DNA of 64,000 bases from positions 3,001,950-3,065,949 of the forward strand of contig NZ_CP022413.2 in NCBI RefSeq assembly GCF_002222595.2, read 5' to 3'. The DNA is from Blautia hansenii DSM 20583 (GTDB lineage: Bacteria > Bacillota > Clostridia > Lachnospirales > Lachnospiraceae). Shown piece after piece: positions 55,083 to 64,000 of this stretch; the stretch's first letter is position 1; every line of letters begins with the position of its first letter. The notes beneath the pieces were generated by a model. That model had not been told where the DNA came from and did not search any database. It saw nothing but the letters and a program-made list of their open reading frames with translations. The translations under genes and the position numbers were made by a program.

Positions 55083-56054
55083 TTATTGTTCTCCTTCCAT
55101 TTCCTTATCTCGCATTTTTCCCTCGTCATTTGTCAGCTTCAGGAACACTTCTTCCAAAGACATATTTGTAGGCTGCATACGAAGAATTGGACATTTCACT
55201 TCAGAAAGCGCAAAAAAGATATTTTCTCTCATATCCATATCTCCTGAAATCTTTATAGTAAAATCATGCGCACCTTCTGTCATGGAACTATGATATGCAA
55301 TATTTTCAATATTCTCTACCATACCAAGAGCATCTCGAATAACAGCTTCTTCTCCTTTTACAGTAAGCTCCAGAGAATTCATCCCCGTCATCACCTTACT
55401 TAAATTTTCCGGTGTATCACTGGCAACTAATTTCCCCTTATCAATAATCAAAACATGATCACAAACTGCACTAACCTCAGAAAGAATATGGGAACTTAAA
55501 ATAACTGTATGCTTCTGTCCAAGGCTTTTTATCAAATCTCGAATTTCAATAATCTGCTTTGGGTCTAATCCTACGGTTGGCTCATCTAAAATAATAACCT
55601 CTGGATATCCTAAAAGAGCCTGTGCCAGACCAACACGCTGTTTATATCCTTTCGAAAGATTTTTAATCAATCTTCGTTTCATATCTTCCAGCTTAGTAGT
55701 TGACATAACTTCTTTGATATTCTTTTCTCTTTTTTCTTTCGGAATAGCCTTCAACTCAGCAGCAAATTTTAAATATTCCAATACCGTCATATCCTGATAC
55801 AAAGGTGGTATTTCCGGCAGATATCCGATTTTTTTCTTTGCTACTTCCGGCTCATCCAAAATATTGTGACCGTCAATGAGAATTTCCCCTTCCGTAGAAG
55901 CAATATATCCGGTAATCATGTTCATTGTAGTCGATTTTCCTGCTCCGTTTGGTCCGAGAAAGCCGTAAATTTTTCCTTTTTCCACTGTAAAATTCAAGTG
56001 GTCTACCGCTGTATGGTCACCATATTTTTTTACTAGATTTTTTACTTCAATCAA
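55083..56054 (-). CDS. ABC ATPase, GldA/CcmA-like
   Basis: A 323-residue ATP-binding subunit: Walker A GPNGAGKSTTMNMI, signature NLSKGYKQRVGLAQALL, Walker B VIILDEPTVGLDP and switch His in ILSSHILSEV. A C-terminal accessory domain of about 100 residues follows. The start codon is TTG behind a strong AGGAGGG. It is the first gene of the exporter operon, after the rsmG terminator. Confidence 0.93.
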   Translation of the reverse strand: MIEVKNLVKKYGDHTAVDHLNFTVEKGKIYGFLGPNGAGKSTTMNMITGYIASTEGEILIDGHNILDEPEVAKKKIGYLPEIPPLYQDMTVLEYLKFAAELKAIPKEKREKNIKEVMSTTKLEDMKRRLIKNLSKGYKQRVGLAQALLGYPEVIILDEPTVGLDPKQIIEIRDLIKSLGQKHTVILSSHILSEVSAVCDHVLIIDKGKLVASDTPENLSKVMTGMNSLELTVKGEEAVIRDALGMVENIENIAYHSSMTEGAHDFTIKISGDMDMRENIFFALSEVKCPILRMQPTNMSLEEVFLKLTNDEGKMRDKEMEGEQ

Positions 56055-56170
56055 AATATTCCCTCCTTTTTTGACAATATATTCTTCTTCTAAAACTTCT
56101 TTGTCTTTTCCATTCTATGGAAAAAATGTGATAAAAATTAGGTAAGACTGTGTTTTTTTTGTGAAATAAA

Positions 56171-56214
56171 AAAAGATCGCTGACCTTATTCTACGATAAA
56201 ATCAACGACCTTTT
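56171..56214 (-). terminator. Terminator after rsmG
   Basis: Imperfect stem AAAAGGTCGTTGA / TCAGCGATCTTTT with U-run on the minus strand, just after the rsmG stop codon. Confidence 0.8.
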
Positions 56215-56220
56215 CATTTT

Positions 56221-56943
56221 CTATAAAATTGGTTCTTTTGTTGGAGTTCCTGCTTTTCTCGGATATTTCTTCGGTGTGCTTTTTACCTTCTTAATCATCA
56301 CCAATGTTCTGTCCATATCCGTCTGATACAGTTTAAAATCCACTTCCTTTTCCAACCTTCCGCCCAGAACAGAAATAGCTTTCTTAGCCTCTGAAACCTC
56401 CTCTGCCGCCTTCCCTGACTTGTAGGATACAAAGTATCCTCCTGCCTTTACATAAGGCATACAATACTCGCTTAAAGACGCCAGACGGGACACTGCTCTT
56501 GATACGCTTAAATCATATTTCTCTCTGTGTTCAGCCTTTCTGGCTGCATCTTCTGCCCTTCCATGAACGGTTTGAATGCCGCTAAGTCCCAATTTTTCTA
56601 TGACTTCATTTAAGAAATTCAGCCTTTTATTCAGAGAGTCCAGAAGCGTAATCTGAAGATGAGGAAAGGCAATTTTAAGAGGAATTCCCGGAAATCCTGC
56701 TCCTGTTCCCACATCAATACAGGTAGAAATCTTAGTCATATCCAACCCTTTTGCAATAGAAAGACTATCCACAAAATGCTTTAAAAGAACCTCTTCAAAA
56801 TCCGTAATTCCGGTCAAATTCATTACCTTATTCCACTCAATCAAAAGCTCATAATACTGCACAAACTGCTTTTTTTGTTCTTCATTTAACTGTATTCCAT
56901 ACTCCTTACAGCCTTCTTCCAGAATAGTTAAATCGTAATTCAT
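56221..56943 (-). CDS. rsmG: 16S rRNA (guanine-527-N7)-methyltransferase RsmG
   Basis: A 240-residue SAM-dependent enzyme that methylates G527 of 16S rRNA. The GidB signature CIDVGTGAGFPGIPLKIAFP and the substrate-binding VSRAVSRLASLSEYCMPYV are clear. It follows mnmG by 14 bp and ends the mnmE-mnmG-rsmG set. A strong terminator follows. Confidence 0.95.
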   Translation of the reverse strand: MNYDLTILEEGCKEYGIQLNEEQKKQFVQYYELLIEWNKVMNLTGITDFEEVLLKHFVDSLSIAKGLDMTKISTCIDVGTGAGFPGIPLKIAFPHLQITLLDSLNKRLNFLNEVIEKLGLSGIQTVHGRAEDAARKAEHREKYDLSVSRAVSRLASLSEYCMPYVKAGGYFVSYKSGKAAEEVSEAKKAISVLGGRLEKEVDFKLYQTDMDRTLVMIKKVKSTPKKYPRKAGTPTKEPIL

Positions 56944-56957
56944 GCCCTTCTTCTCCT

Positions 56958-58841
56958 CTATTTTCCTCTGCGATAAGACTCCATATAAACCAGTAAAACA
57001 GAAATATCAGCCGGAGAAACCCCTGCAATTCTGGATGCCTGACCTATGGAAATCGGACGATATGCGTTTAATTTTTGCTTTGCTTCAATGCGAAGTCCGC
57101 TGATTGCATCGTAATCAATATCCTTTGGAAGCTTCTTATTTTCCAGCTTTTTAAAGCCTTCTACCTGCTTTAGCTGGCGTCTGATATACCCGTCATACTT
57201 GATGTTAATGTTGATTTGTTCCCTTACATCATAAGGTAATTCCGGTCTTTTTTTATCTAAAGGAGCTACAATATCATACGATAATTCCGGTCTTCTGATT
57301 AAATCTCCCAGAGAAATTCCATTCTTCAAAGGAGTGCTTCCATACTGCTGTAAAAGCTCCTGTACCTCTTTTACAGCCCCTACATGTATATGCTCCATAC
57401 GCTGTGTTTCTTCTTCAATTTTCTCTTTTTTCCACTGAATATAATCATATTGCTCCTGTGTTACAAGCCCAACCTGATATCCTTTTTCCCTCAGACGAAG
57501 GTCTGCATTGTCCTGTCTTAACAGCAGACGATATTCTGCACGGCTTGTCATCATACGGTAAGGTTCACGGTTTTCTTTCGTTACCAAATCATCAATTAGC
57601 ACACCGATATAAGACTCTGAACGGTCTAAAACCAGCTGCTCACGGCCTAAGACTTCCATGGCTGCATTGATACCGGCTACCAGTCCCTGGGCTGCCGCCT
57701 CCTCGTATCCTGAGCTTCCGTTAAACTGTCCGCCGGAGAACAATCCCTTAATATTTTTAAATTCTAAAGTCGGATATAACTGTCTTGCATCAATACAGTC
57801 ATACTCGATTGCATAGGCATTTCGCACGATTTTTGCATTCTCCAGCCCCGGTACAGAATGGTACATTTCATACTGCACATCCTCCGGTAAGGAGCTTGAC
57901 ATTCCTCCTATATACATCTCATTTGTAGACAATCCTTCCGGTTCAATAAATACCTGATGGCGATTTTTATCTGCAAACTTTACTACCTTATCTTCAATAG
58001 AAGGACAGTAACGAGGACCTGTTCCCTCAATCATTCCGGAGTATAAAGGAGAGCGGTCTAAGTTATTTCTGATAATCTCATGTGTCTTTTCATTTGTATA
58101 GGTCAGCCAGCAAGATATCTGGTCAATCTGTACGTCTTCCGGATTGGTAGAGAAAGAAAACGGCACAACTCTTTCGTCTCCGAACTGCTCTTCCATCTTT
58201 GAAAAATCAATGCTTCTCTTATCAATACGAGCCGGTGTTCCTGTCTTAAAGCGATACATTTCAATCCCCAGCTCTTTTAAAGAATTTGTCAGGTAATTCG
58301 CTGCCTGTAATCCGTTTGGTCCTGTTTCATTGCTGATATCGCCATAGATACATCTGGCTTTTAAATAAGTTCCCGTACACAAAACAACCGCTTTTGTGCG
58401 GTATTCTGCTCCTGAATAGGTTTTTACACCTTTTACTACACCGTCTTCTGCCATAATTTTCGTAACTTCGGCCTGACGAATAGTGAGATGCTCTGTATTT
58501 TCCAGTGTTTTTCGCATTTCTCTTGTGTATTCCTGCTTATCAGCCTGCGCACGCAGAGAATGTACTGCCGGTCCTTTTGACACGTTCAGCATCTTAGACT
58601 GAATAAAGGTCTTATCAATATTTTTGCCCATTTCTCCGCCCAAGGCGTCAATTTCTTTTACCAAATGACCTTTAGAGCTTCCGCCAATATTCGGGTTACA
58701 GGGCATCAGAGCAATGCTGTCTACACTTACGGTAAACATAATGGTTTCCAAGCCAAGTCTGGCACAGGCAAGCGCTGCCTCACATCCTGCATGTCCTGCT
58801 CCTACAATCGCCACATCATAATTTTCTGTTAGTACACTCAT
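56958..58841 (-). CDS. mnmG: tRNA uridine 5-carboxymethylaminomethyl modification enzyme MnmG
   Basis: A 627-residue FAD protein that with MnmE modifies the wobble uridine of several tRNAs. The FAD-binding motif is [16 protein letters not shown], with [22 protein letters not shown] and the C-terminal [19 protein letters not shown]. Length matches the family. A perfect DnaA box lies 42 bp upstream. Ribosome site AAGGAAA precedes the ATG. Confidence 0.96.
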   Translation of the reverse strand: MSVLTENYDVAIVGAGHAGCEAALACARLGLETIMFTVSVDSIALMPCNPNIGGSSKGHLVKEIDALGGEMGKNIDKTFIQSKMLNVSKGPAVHSLRAQADKQEYTREMRKTLENTEHLTIRQAEVTKIMAEDGVVKGVKTYSGAEYRTKAVVLCTGTYLKARCIYGDISNETGPNGLQAANYLTNSLKELGIEMYRFKTGTPARIDKRSIDFSKMEEQFGDERVVPFSFSTNPEDVQIDQISCWLTYTNEKTHEIIRNNLDRSPLYSGMIEGTGPRYCPSIEDKVVKFADKNRHQVFIEPEGLSTNEMYIGGMSSSLPEDVQYEMYHSVPGLENAKIVRNAYAIEYDCIDARQLYPTLEFKNIKGLFSGGQFNGSSGYEEAAAQGLVAGINAAMEVLGREQLVLDRSESYIGVLIDDLVTKENREPYRMMTSRAEYRLLLRQDNADLRLREKGYQVGLVTQEQYDYIQWKKEKIEEETQRMEHIHVGAVKEVQELLQQYGSTPLKNGISLGDLIRRPELSYDIVAPLDKKRPELPYDVREQININIKYDGYIRRQLKQVEGFKKLENKKLPKDIDYDAISGLRIEAKQKLNAYRPISIGQASRIAGVSPADISVLLVYMESYRRGK

Positions 58842-58882
58842 TTTGGATTTCCTTTCTACATTTCTTTCTGTTTTTTAAGAAG

Positions 58883-58891
58883 TTATCCACA
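58883..58891 (+). promoter_or_regulatory. Isolated DnaA box
   Basis: Perfect TTATCCACA in the mnmE-mnmG gap. It is single, so it may be a DnaA titration or regulatory site; it is not itself an origin. Confidence 0.6.
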
Positions 58892-58906
58892 TTTTTTTGC
58901 TTTTTT

Positions 58907-60280
58907 CTATTTTCCTGTGCAAAACTTGGAGAAAATTTCATTTACTAAATCCTCTCCCACAGACTCACCGATAATGCTTCCCAAAGCCTCATAAGCATTC
59001 ATTAAATCAATGGAGAAGAAGTCTTCCGGCATCTGCATTTCAATGCTGTTTTCCACCAGCTCCAGACTTCTTTTTGCATCCTCAATGGCTGCCTTATGAC
59101 GCATATTTGTAATATAAATTTCATCATTAAAAGATAAATTTCCTTCAAAAAACATCTCTTTAATCTTTGCCTCTAAAAACTCAATTCCTTCCTCTTCCTT
59201 TGCAGAAACAGCAACTACCGGATGGTTGGTTTTCTCCTTTAAATCCTCTTCCGTAACCTGTTGCTGCAAGTCCATTTTATTTAAAATAACAATGGCTTTT
59301 TTGTCTTTTAAAAGCTCGATAATCTCTTTATCATTCTCATCTAAAGGCACAGAGGAGTCTACTACATAAAGGATTAAATCCGCATCTTTTGCATTTTCCA
59401 CAGCCTTCTTTACACCAATTTTTTCTACTACATCATCCGTATCACGAATGCCTGCCGTATCAATCATTCTAAGAGAAATTCCATGAAGCACAATGGTTTC
59501 TTCCAGTATGTCTCTGGTAGTTCCGGCAATGTCCGTTACAATGGCTCTTTCCTCTCCCACAAGCAGATTTAAAAGAGAAGATTTTCCCGCATTCGGCTTT
59601 CCTACAATAACCGTTTTAATGCCTTCCTTCATGAGTTTTCCTTCTCTTACTGTATCTAAAAGCCCGTTTAATTTCTCTTTTAACAGACTGATTTCTCCTT
59701 TTAAAGTATCTCCGTATCCATCAATACTGATATGCTCCGGATCATCTAAAGCTGACTCAATATAGGCAATCTGATAGATAATTCCCTGTCTGATTTCCTT
59801 AATAACTCTTTGTATATTTCCCCTTAACTGGCTTATAGAGCTCTTTAATGCGTATTCATTTTTTGCATTGATTACGTCAATAACCGCCTCTGCCTGAGAC
59901 AAATCAATCCTTCCGTTTAAAAATGCACGCTTTGTAAATTCTCCTGGCTCTGCCGGTCTTGCTCCGTATTTCACCACAGTTTCCAGCACTCTTTTCATAG
60001 CAAGAACACCGCCATGGCAGTCAATTTCTACTGTATTTTCTCCTGTATAGCTTCTGGGTGCGTCCATAACCATAACCAGAACTTCATCTATTATTTCATC
60101 CTCATCACAGATAAATCCATACTGAATGGTGTGTGAGGGAACATTCTCAATTCGCTTTTTTCCGCCTTTGGAGCGATATATTTTACCTGCAATTTCCCTG
60201 CTCTTTGGGCCGCTGATACGGATAATTCCAATTCCCGATGCAGTCATAGCTGTCGCAACAGCTGCAATGGTATCTGCCAT
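58907..60280 (-). CDS. mnmE: tRNA modification GTPase MnmE
   Basis: A 457-residue GTPase. Its N-terminal formyl-THF-binding domain starts DTIAAVATAMTASGIGIIRISG. The G domain has VGKPNAGKSSLLN, DIAGTTRD, DTAGIRD and NKMD. The C-terminus FCTGK carries the catalytic cysteine of the family. It acts with MnmG. A hairpin with U-run separates it from jag upstream, so it may have its own promoter. Confidence 0.96.
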   Translation of the reverse strand: MADTIAAVATAMTASGIGIIRISGPKSREIAGKIYRSKGGKKRIENVPSHTIQYGFICDEDEIIDEVLVMVMDAPRSYTGENTVEIDCHGGVLAMKRVLETVVKYGARPAEPGEFTKRAFLNGRIDLSQAEAVIDVINAKNEYALKSSISQLRGNIQRVIKEIRQGIIYQIAYIESALDDPEHISIDGYGDTLKGEISLLKEKLNGLLDTVREGKLMKEGIKTVIVGKPNAGKSSLLNLLVGEERAIVTDIAGTTRDILEETIVLHGISLRMIDTAGIRDTDDVVEKIGVKKAVENAKDADLILYVVDSSVPLDENDKEIIELLKDKKAIVILNKMDLQQQVTEEDLKEKTNHPVVAVSAKEEEGIEFLEAKIKEMFFEGNLSFNDEIYITNMRHKAAIEDAKRSLELVENSIEMQMPEDFFSIDLMNAYEALGSIIGESVGEDLVNEIFSKFCTGK

Positions 60281-60331
60281 AATTTTCTCCCTTCTTTTGA
60301 TATAAGATAACTAATTATTTTTAATAAAAAA

Positions 60332-60385
60332 ATTCTAGGAAAAAGCGCAGGGATTTCCCCTATTATTCACGCTTTCACCTAGAAT
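60332..60385 (-). terminator. Terminator between jag and mnmE
   Basis: Outer stem ATTCTAGG / CCTAGAAT with inner AAAGCG / CGCTTT, followed on the minus strand by TTTTTTT. It lies just after the jag stop codon. Confidence 0.78.
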
Positions 60386-60392
60386 AATCTGT

Positions 60393-61193
60393 TTACTGTC
60401 TGTTTTTCAGTTTTACTACCACATGACGATATGGTTCGTTTCCTTCGCTGTAAGTTTCTACATAGCGATTTCCCTGTAATGCAGAATGAATAATTCTTCT
60501 TTCATAAGGGTTCATTGGCTCAAGAGAAACAGTTTTTCTTGTTTTTCTTACTTTGTAAGCAATACTTCTTGCAAGATTTTCCAAAGTTTCTTTTCTTCTG
60601 TTACGGTAATCCTCTGTATCAAGTTTTACACGAACATACCCCTGTGTTCCTTTATTTACTACCAGACTGGTAAGGTACTGTAAGGAGTCTAAAGTCTGTC
60701 CTCTCTTACCGATAAGAATACCCATGTCATGTCCGATAAATTCAATATCAAGATTTCCCTCAGAAGCTTTATATTCCATTTTAATTTCCACTTCCATATT
60801 CATGGCTTTGAAAACTCCGCTCAAGAATTTTTCTGCTTCTGCTTTCATATTTGCAATTTCTTCTTCGCTTCTTACCACAACTTTCTTTTCTTCACGTGGC
60901 GCTTCTGTTTCTTTTTCAATCTCTTTTACAATTTCAGGTTCAGCTGGTTTTACCGGCTTTACCTCTTCCTTAACTTTTTCAACCGGTTTTTTCTTTGGTT
61001 CCTTTGGTAAGGATTTTTCAACTTCTTTTTTTGCCGCTTTAATAATTGCCGGCTTTGCACCGAAACCTAAAAATCCTGCTTTTCCCTCAGAAACAATCTG
61101 AATTTCAAGGTTTTCACTGGATACTTCAAATTCAAGACTTGCCTTTGTAATGGCTTCGTCTACTGTTTTGGCAGAAAACTCTCTGAATTCCAT
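60393..61193 (-). CDS. jag: RNA-binding protein Jag (KhpB/EloR)
   Basis: A 266-residue protein with Jag-N domain (1-50, EFSAKTVDEAITKASLEF), a long Lys/Glu/Pro-rich linker (60-120), a KH domain (GILIGKRGQTLDSLQYL) and an R3H domain (NPYERRIIHSALQGN). The family binds RNA with KhpA and affects cell elongation. It follows yidC by 19 bp. Confidence 0.94.
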   Translation of the reverse strand: MEFREFSAKTVDEAITKASLEFEVSSENLEIQIVSEGKAGFLGFGAKPAIIKAAKKEVEKSLPKEPKKKPVEKVKEEVKPVKPAEPEIVKEIEKETEAPREEKKVVVRSEEEIANMKAEAEKFLSGVFKAMNMEVEIKMEYKASEGNLDIEFIGHDMGILIGKRGQTLDSLQYLTSLVVNKGTQGYVRVKLDTEDYRNRRKETLENLARSIAYKVRKTRKTVSLEPMNPYERRIIHSALQGNRYVETYSEGNEPYRHVVVKLKNRQ

Positions 61194-61212
61194 CTTTTTT
61201 CCCCCTTACCTT

Positions 61213-62487
61213 CTATTTCTTTTTCCCTTTGTTATTTGCATCAAACTGTGCTACCATATTAGCCTTTGACGCCAGACTTCCCGGCTTTGTTTTTGGAACT
61301 TCGGCTGTATATGCTGCTGTATTTTTTACAGAATTGCTCTTATCTGCAATGGTTTTTCTCTTTGGCTCTTCAATGTTACGCACATTCATCTTTGCCTGTT
61401 GGCTGATATTCTGAGAAGTAACACCTAATTTTGCCTTTTTCTTATCCATTTTTGCTTTATTCTTCTGAATAAATTCATCTATATTCATATTATTCAGATG
61501 TCTGTTAATAACAACCTGCTGCACACTTCTGATAACCGCACCGATAATCCAATAAATACCAATACCTACAGGGAATGTGAAACAGATAAATGCTGTCATC
61601 AATGGCATAAAAGTATTCATTGTTTTCATAGTTGTTTCCATCTGAGATGGTGTACCATTACTTGTGTTAGATGCTGTCTGAACAAGCTTCATATTCAGCA
61701 CCTGTGTTCCCCATGCCAATACAGGAATTAAAACTGCTGCAAAAATCAACAGATAATGCTGTGTAGACCATCCGGACTGAATTAACGCCCATGGGTTATC
61801 TGCAATGTTAAGTCCAAGGAAATTCTGCATTGGATGCAGCTGATCTGCTGTCTGATTTAAAACATCGGCAAATCCCTGAAATTTATCAACATCTGCCAGT
61901 TTGTCCCACTGTGCAGGAGAAAGACTGTATAAGAAGTCAACCACATGGTCGCTGCTTAATTTTCCTGACATTGGAATATAGCTATTTTTAATCGCATTAT
62001 CCTTAACAAACTGAAAAATAATATCAGAATAACCGCTTACATCTGTAATGTGAGAAACTGCTGATGCAAATACATCCTTAATTCCTCCGATATATCCGGG
62101 AATTTTAATAATAACCTGATATAATGCGAAGAAAATCGGCATCTGAATTAACATCTGTAAACAACTTCCCGTTGGAGAAACACCGTATTTTTCATATACG
62201 CCCATGGTTTCTTCCTGCATTTTTAACTGTGAATTCTGATCCTTTTTCCCTCTGTATTTCTTCTGAATATTCTGTAATTCAGGAGCCATAACCGCATTCA
62301 TTTTTGCGAATTTCTGCTGTTTAATCTGCAATGGAGTCATAAACGCATAAATGACAAGAGTAAAGATAATAATACATAAACCTAAGTTATGCACTCCAAT
62401 GCTGTAAATGCCGTTCATCAGCCAGCCAAGCACTTCTGCTACCCAGTTAACAATCGGCATGGTACTCTTCGTTAGTAACACACCCAA
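61213..62487 (-). CDS. yidC: Membrane protein insertase YidC
   Basis: A 424-residue insertase of the Gram-positive OxaA/YidC type, without the long periplasmic domain of E. coli YidC but with an insertion of about 100 residues between helices. Helical hydrophobic segments include LGLCIIIFTLVIYAFMTPLQIKQ and GSCLQMLIQMPIFFALYQVI. The C-terminal tail is basic. No lipoprotein cysteine is seen at the N-terminus. It is encoded between yidD and jag, the normal order near oriC. Confidence 0.94.
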   Translation of the reverse strand: MGVLLTKSTMPIVNWVAEVLGWLMNGIYSIGVHNLGLCIIIFTLVIYAFMTPLQIKQQKFAKMNAVMAPELQNIQKKYRGKKDQNSQLKMQEETMGVYEKYGVSPTGSCLQMLIQMPIFFALYQVIIKIPGYIGGIKDVFASAVSHITDVSGYSDIIFQFVKDNAIKNSYIPMSGKLSSDHVVDFLYSLSPAQWDKLADVDKFQGFADVLNQTADQLHPMQNFLGLNIADNPWALIQSGWSTQHYLLIFAAVLIPVLAWGTQVLNMKLVQTASNTSNGTPSQMETTMKTMNTFMPLMTAFICFTFPVGIGIYWIIGAVIRSVQQVVINRHLNNMNIDEFIQKNKAKMDKKKAKLGVTSQNISQQAKMNVRNIEEPKRKTIADKSNSVKNTAAYTAEVPKTKPGSLASKANMVAQFDANNKGKKK

Positions 62488-62526
62488 AACAATAATCCTC
62501 CTTCTTGACCTTTATCTCCTAATCCA

Positions 62527-62736
62527 TCACGGCACAGGATCATAGCCCCCCTTAGAAAAAGGGTTGCATCTTAATATTCGCCATGCAGCCAAAAGACTTC
62601 CTTTTACCGCACCGTATTTTTCAATCGCTTCCAATCCATACTGAGAACATGTGGGTATATACGGGCAACATGTTCTTTTTAAAGGAGATAAATACTTCTG
62701 ATAACCTTTAATCAATATTATTAGTATTTTTTTCAT
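62527..62736 (-). CDS. yidD: Membrane protein insertion efficiency factor YidD
   Basis: A 69-residue protein with the family pattern [33 protein letters not shown] and [12 protein letters not shown]. The cysteines and the YxSP/SxY stretch are conserved. It overlaps rnpA by 29 bp, which is the common arrangement. Confidence 0.95.
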   Translation of the reverse strand: MKKILIILIKGYQKYLSPLKRTCCPYIPTCSQYGLEAIEKYGAVKGSLLAAWRILRCNPFSKGGYDPVP

Positions 62737-63079
62737 TCTCTTTACTTCTCACAACCTTGTGCAGCCTTCCTAAATGAAGAAGGGCGCTCTCTAAAGAATG
62801 GTAATTCTGATTTTTTCCATTCACTCTTACCACTACAACAATATCATATCCACAACAAAACTTTTCTTCGTTCAAACGGTAGCTTTCTCTTATTAAACGT
62901 GTCAAATGATGCCTTACTACACTGTTGCCGACTTTTTTACTTACGGATATACCAATTCTGTTACGACTCAACTGGTTTTCCTTTAAATACATAACCAGAT
63001 AACGATTTGCATACGATGTTCCCGTTTTGTAAACCAGTTGAAAATCGTTGTTTTTCTTTAATGATTCTGAATACTTCAT
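62708..63079 (-). CDS. rnpA: Ribonuclease P protein component RnpA
   Basis: A 123-residue basic protein that helps RNase P RNA to mature tRNA 5' ends. The signature [30 protein letters not shown] is clear. It follows rpmH by 48 bp, where a hairpin AAGACC/GGTCTT lies. Confidence 0.95.
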   Translation of the reverse strand: MKYSESLKKNNDFQLVYKTGTSYANRYLVMYLKENQLSRNRIGISVSKKVGNSVVRHHLTRLIRESYRLNEEKFCCGYDIVVVVRVNGKNQNYHSLESALLHLGRLHKVVRSKENEKNTNNID

Positions 63080-63097
63080 ACTCTATCCTTTACCGCA

Positions 63098-63120
63098 AAG
63101 AGAAGAAAAGACCACATGTC
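63098..63120 (-). other. Stem-loop between rpmH and rnpA
   Basis: Short stem AAGACC / GGTCTT, extended with one mismatch, and no full U-run. It may set the ratio of ribosomal protein L34 to RnpA by attenuation or processing. Confidence 0.4.
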
Positions 63121-63127
63121 TGCGGTC

Positions 63128-63262
63128 TTAAGCTGATAATTTTTTTCTTCCTTTTGCTCTTCTAGCAGCTAAAACTTTTCTTCCGCCAGCACTGCTCATT
63201 CTAGCTCTAAATCCATGAACTTTGGAACGCTGTCTTTTTTTAGGCTGAAATGTCATTTTCAT
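63128..63262 (-). CDS. rpmH: 50S ribosomal protein L34
   Basis: A 44-residue, very basic protein starting [21 protein letters not shown] and containing [19 protein letters not shown], the L34 pattern. GGGAGGTGCC ribosome site before the ATG. It is the first gene of the cluster leading away from oriC. Confidence 0.97.
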   Translation of the reverse strand: MKMTFQPKKRQRSKVHGFRARMSSAGGRKVLAARRAKGRKKLSA

Positions 63263-63289
63263 ATTCAAGGCACCTCCCTTATATTAATG

Positions 63290-64000
63290 GACATCTTTCC
63301 GATACAATTTAATTAGATGTCACTTCTAGTTATGCGTGATAGAAAACATCATTTCAATTATATTCAGAAACCCTTGTTTCGTCAAGCACTTATTTGTGTT
63401 TTCTGCGGTTTTTTCCACGGTTTTGACCATCCACACGGCTTCCACAATCTGTCCACATCAAAATATCTCTATTTCCCGCTAACTAAATTTATCCATTTTC
63501 CTATACACACAGTTATTCACATTTTTTTCCTCCCAATCCCTTTATCCACAAAATGTGGATAACATGTGGATAACTTATACCAGATATTCACATTCTTTCC
63601 CCTTATATTTTTAAAAATCCTTATTTTTCAAGGTTTTTCGACATGTGGATTATGTATTTTACGTTATACACATTTTTCACATTCCTATTTTTCCACATGG
63701 TTTTCCATAAATCTTGTCCTCACTTTCCACATACTCCTATCCACATGCACACATATCCATTTTTTCCTCTTTTTTTCACATTTTTTGAATTATTCTTTCT
63801 ATATATAATGTAAACAAAAAAGTTTTCCACATACCAACATTACCTTAAACACCGGATTTTTAATTTTTCATTGATAAAACTTCTTTTTTATTATATTATA
63901 TAGATAATAATACTTTTTTTTGCCTATGGTTGAATGAGGTAATCAGTCAATCATATATTTTTGTGTTTTAAAACCGGCATAGAATACTGATTTAGGAGAA
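63290..64000. other. oriC-like region with DnaA boxes
   Basis: About 700 bp without a credible gene. Perfect DnaA boxes: TTATCCACA at 63542-63550 (+) and its complement at 63554-63562 and 63565-63573. Near-matches lie at 63513-63521 (TTATTCACA), 63644-63652 (TGTGGATTA) and 63737-63745 (CTATCCACA), with many TCCACA half-sites. An AT-rich tract (about 63850-63960, including TTATTATATTATATAG) could be the unwinding element. The place between rpmH and an expected dnaA beyond the edge is the classic origin location. Confidence 0.85.

Noticed and set aside
63317..63808. Plus-strand frames of about 80 codons in the origin region
   Set aside because: They consist of DnaA boxes and T-rich tracts, lack ribosome sites and have implausible Phe/His/Ser composition.

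Overview
The window is AT-rich DNA of a Gram-positive Firmicute, most likely a gut Lachnospiraceae (Blautia-like; genus not proven). The evidence is the gene order rpmH-rnpA-yidD-yidC-jag-mnmE-mnmG-rsmG beside an oriC-type region at the right edge, parA/parB with three parS sites, the lineage-typical DUF3881, DUF4446 and DUF4869 proteins, and strong AGGAGG-type ribosome binding sites. Almost every gene lies on the minus strand, so transcription runs away from the origin.

Region by region. (1) 1-8.3 kb is a glycan operon: LacI regulator, two LplB/LplC-type ABC permeases, a solute-binding lipoprotein, a GH130 mannoside phosphorylase and a GH38 alpha-mannosidase that runs off the left edge. It has no ATPase of its own. 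(2) 8.4-10.8 kb holds an MFS transporter and a ROK sugar kinase. (3) 10.8-20.8 kb is a sucrose/fructoside operon: binding protein, two permeases, MsmK-type ATPase, an HPr-like protein without the phospho-histidine, GH32 fructosidase, PfkB fructokinase and an amylosucrase-like GH13. A divergent LacI regulator sits beside perfect ACCGGT-centred operators. (4) 20.8-33.5 kb is a sortase-dependent pilus operon: an Rrf2/HD-GYP fusion regulator, a 2,660-residue LPDTG adhesin, an LPSTG backbone pilin, a class C sortase and a small ancillary pilin. Its only clear promoter has a run of seven G between the -35 and -10 boxes, a candidate phase-variation switch.

(5) 33.5-45.5 kb is accessory and decayed. 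It contains a truncated VOC gene, a frameshifted membrane-protein gene, an ISL3-type IS with a split transposase, a truncated MobC gene, a large surface protein that looks like two fused proteins, a 255-bp foldback (MITE-like) element, a candidate small RNA, half of a tRNA-Arg gene, an uncharacterised three-gene set (AAA ATPase, DUF4869, small P-loop protein), a ParB fragment and an intact tRNA-Arg(CCU). (6) 45.5-64 kb is core chromosome: DUF3881, serS, DUF4446, parB, parA, an alpha/beta hydrolase, a Gld-like ABC exporter set, the tRNA-modification genes and the rpmH cluster, then about 700 bp of oriC-like sequence with DnaA boxes. dnaA would be expected just past the right edge.

The least-described material is the pilus operon control (phase-variable promoter plus Rrf2/HD-GYP fusion) and the AAA/DUF4869/P-loop operon next to a tRNA fragment. 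All assignments come from reading the sequence; no database search was run.
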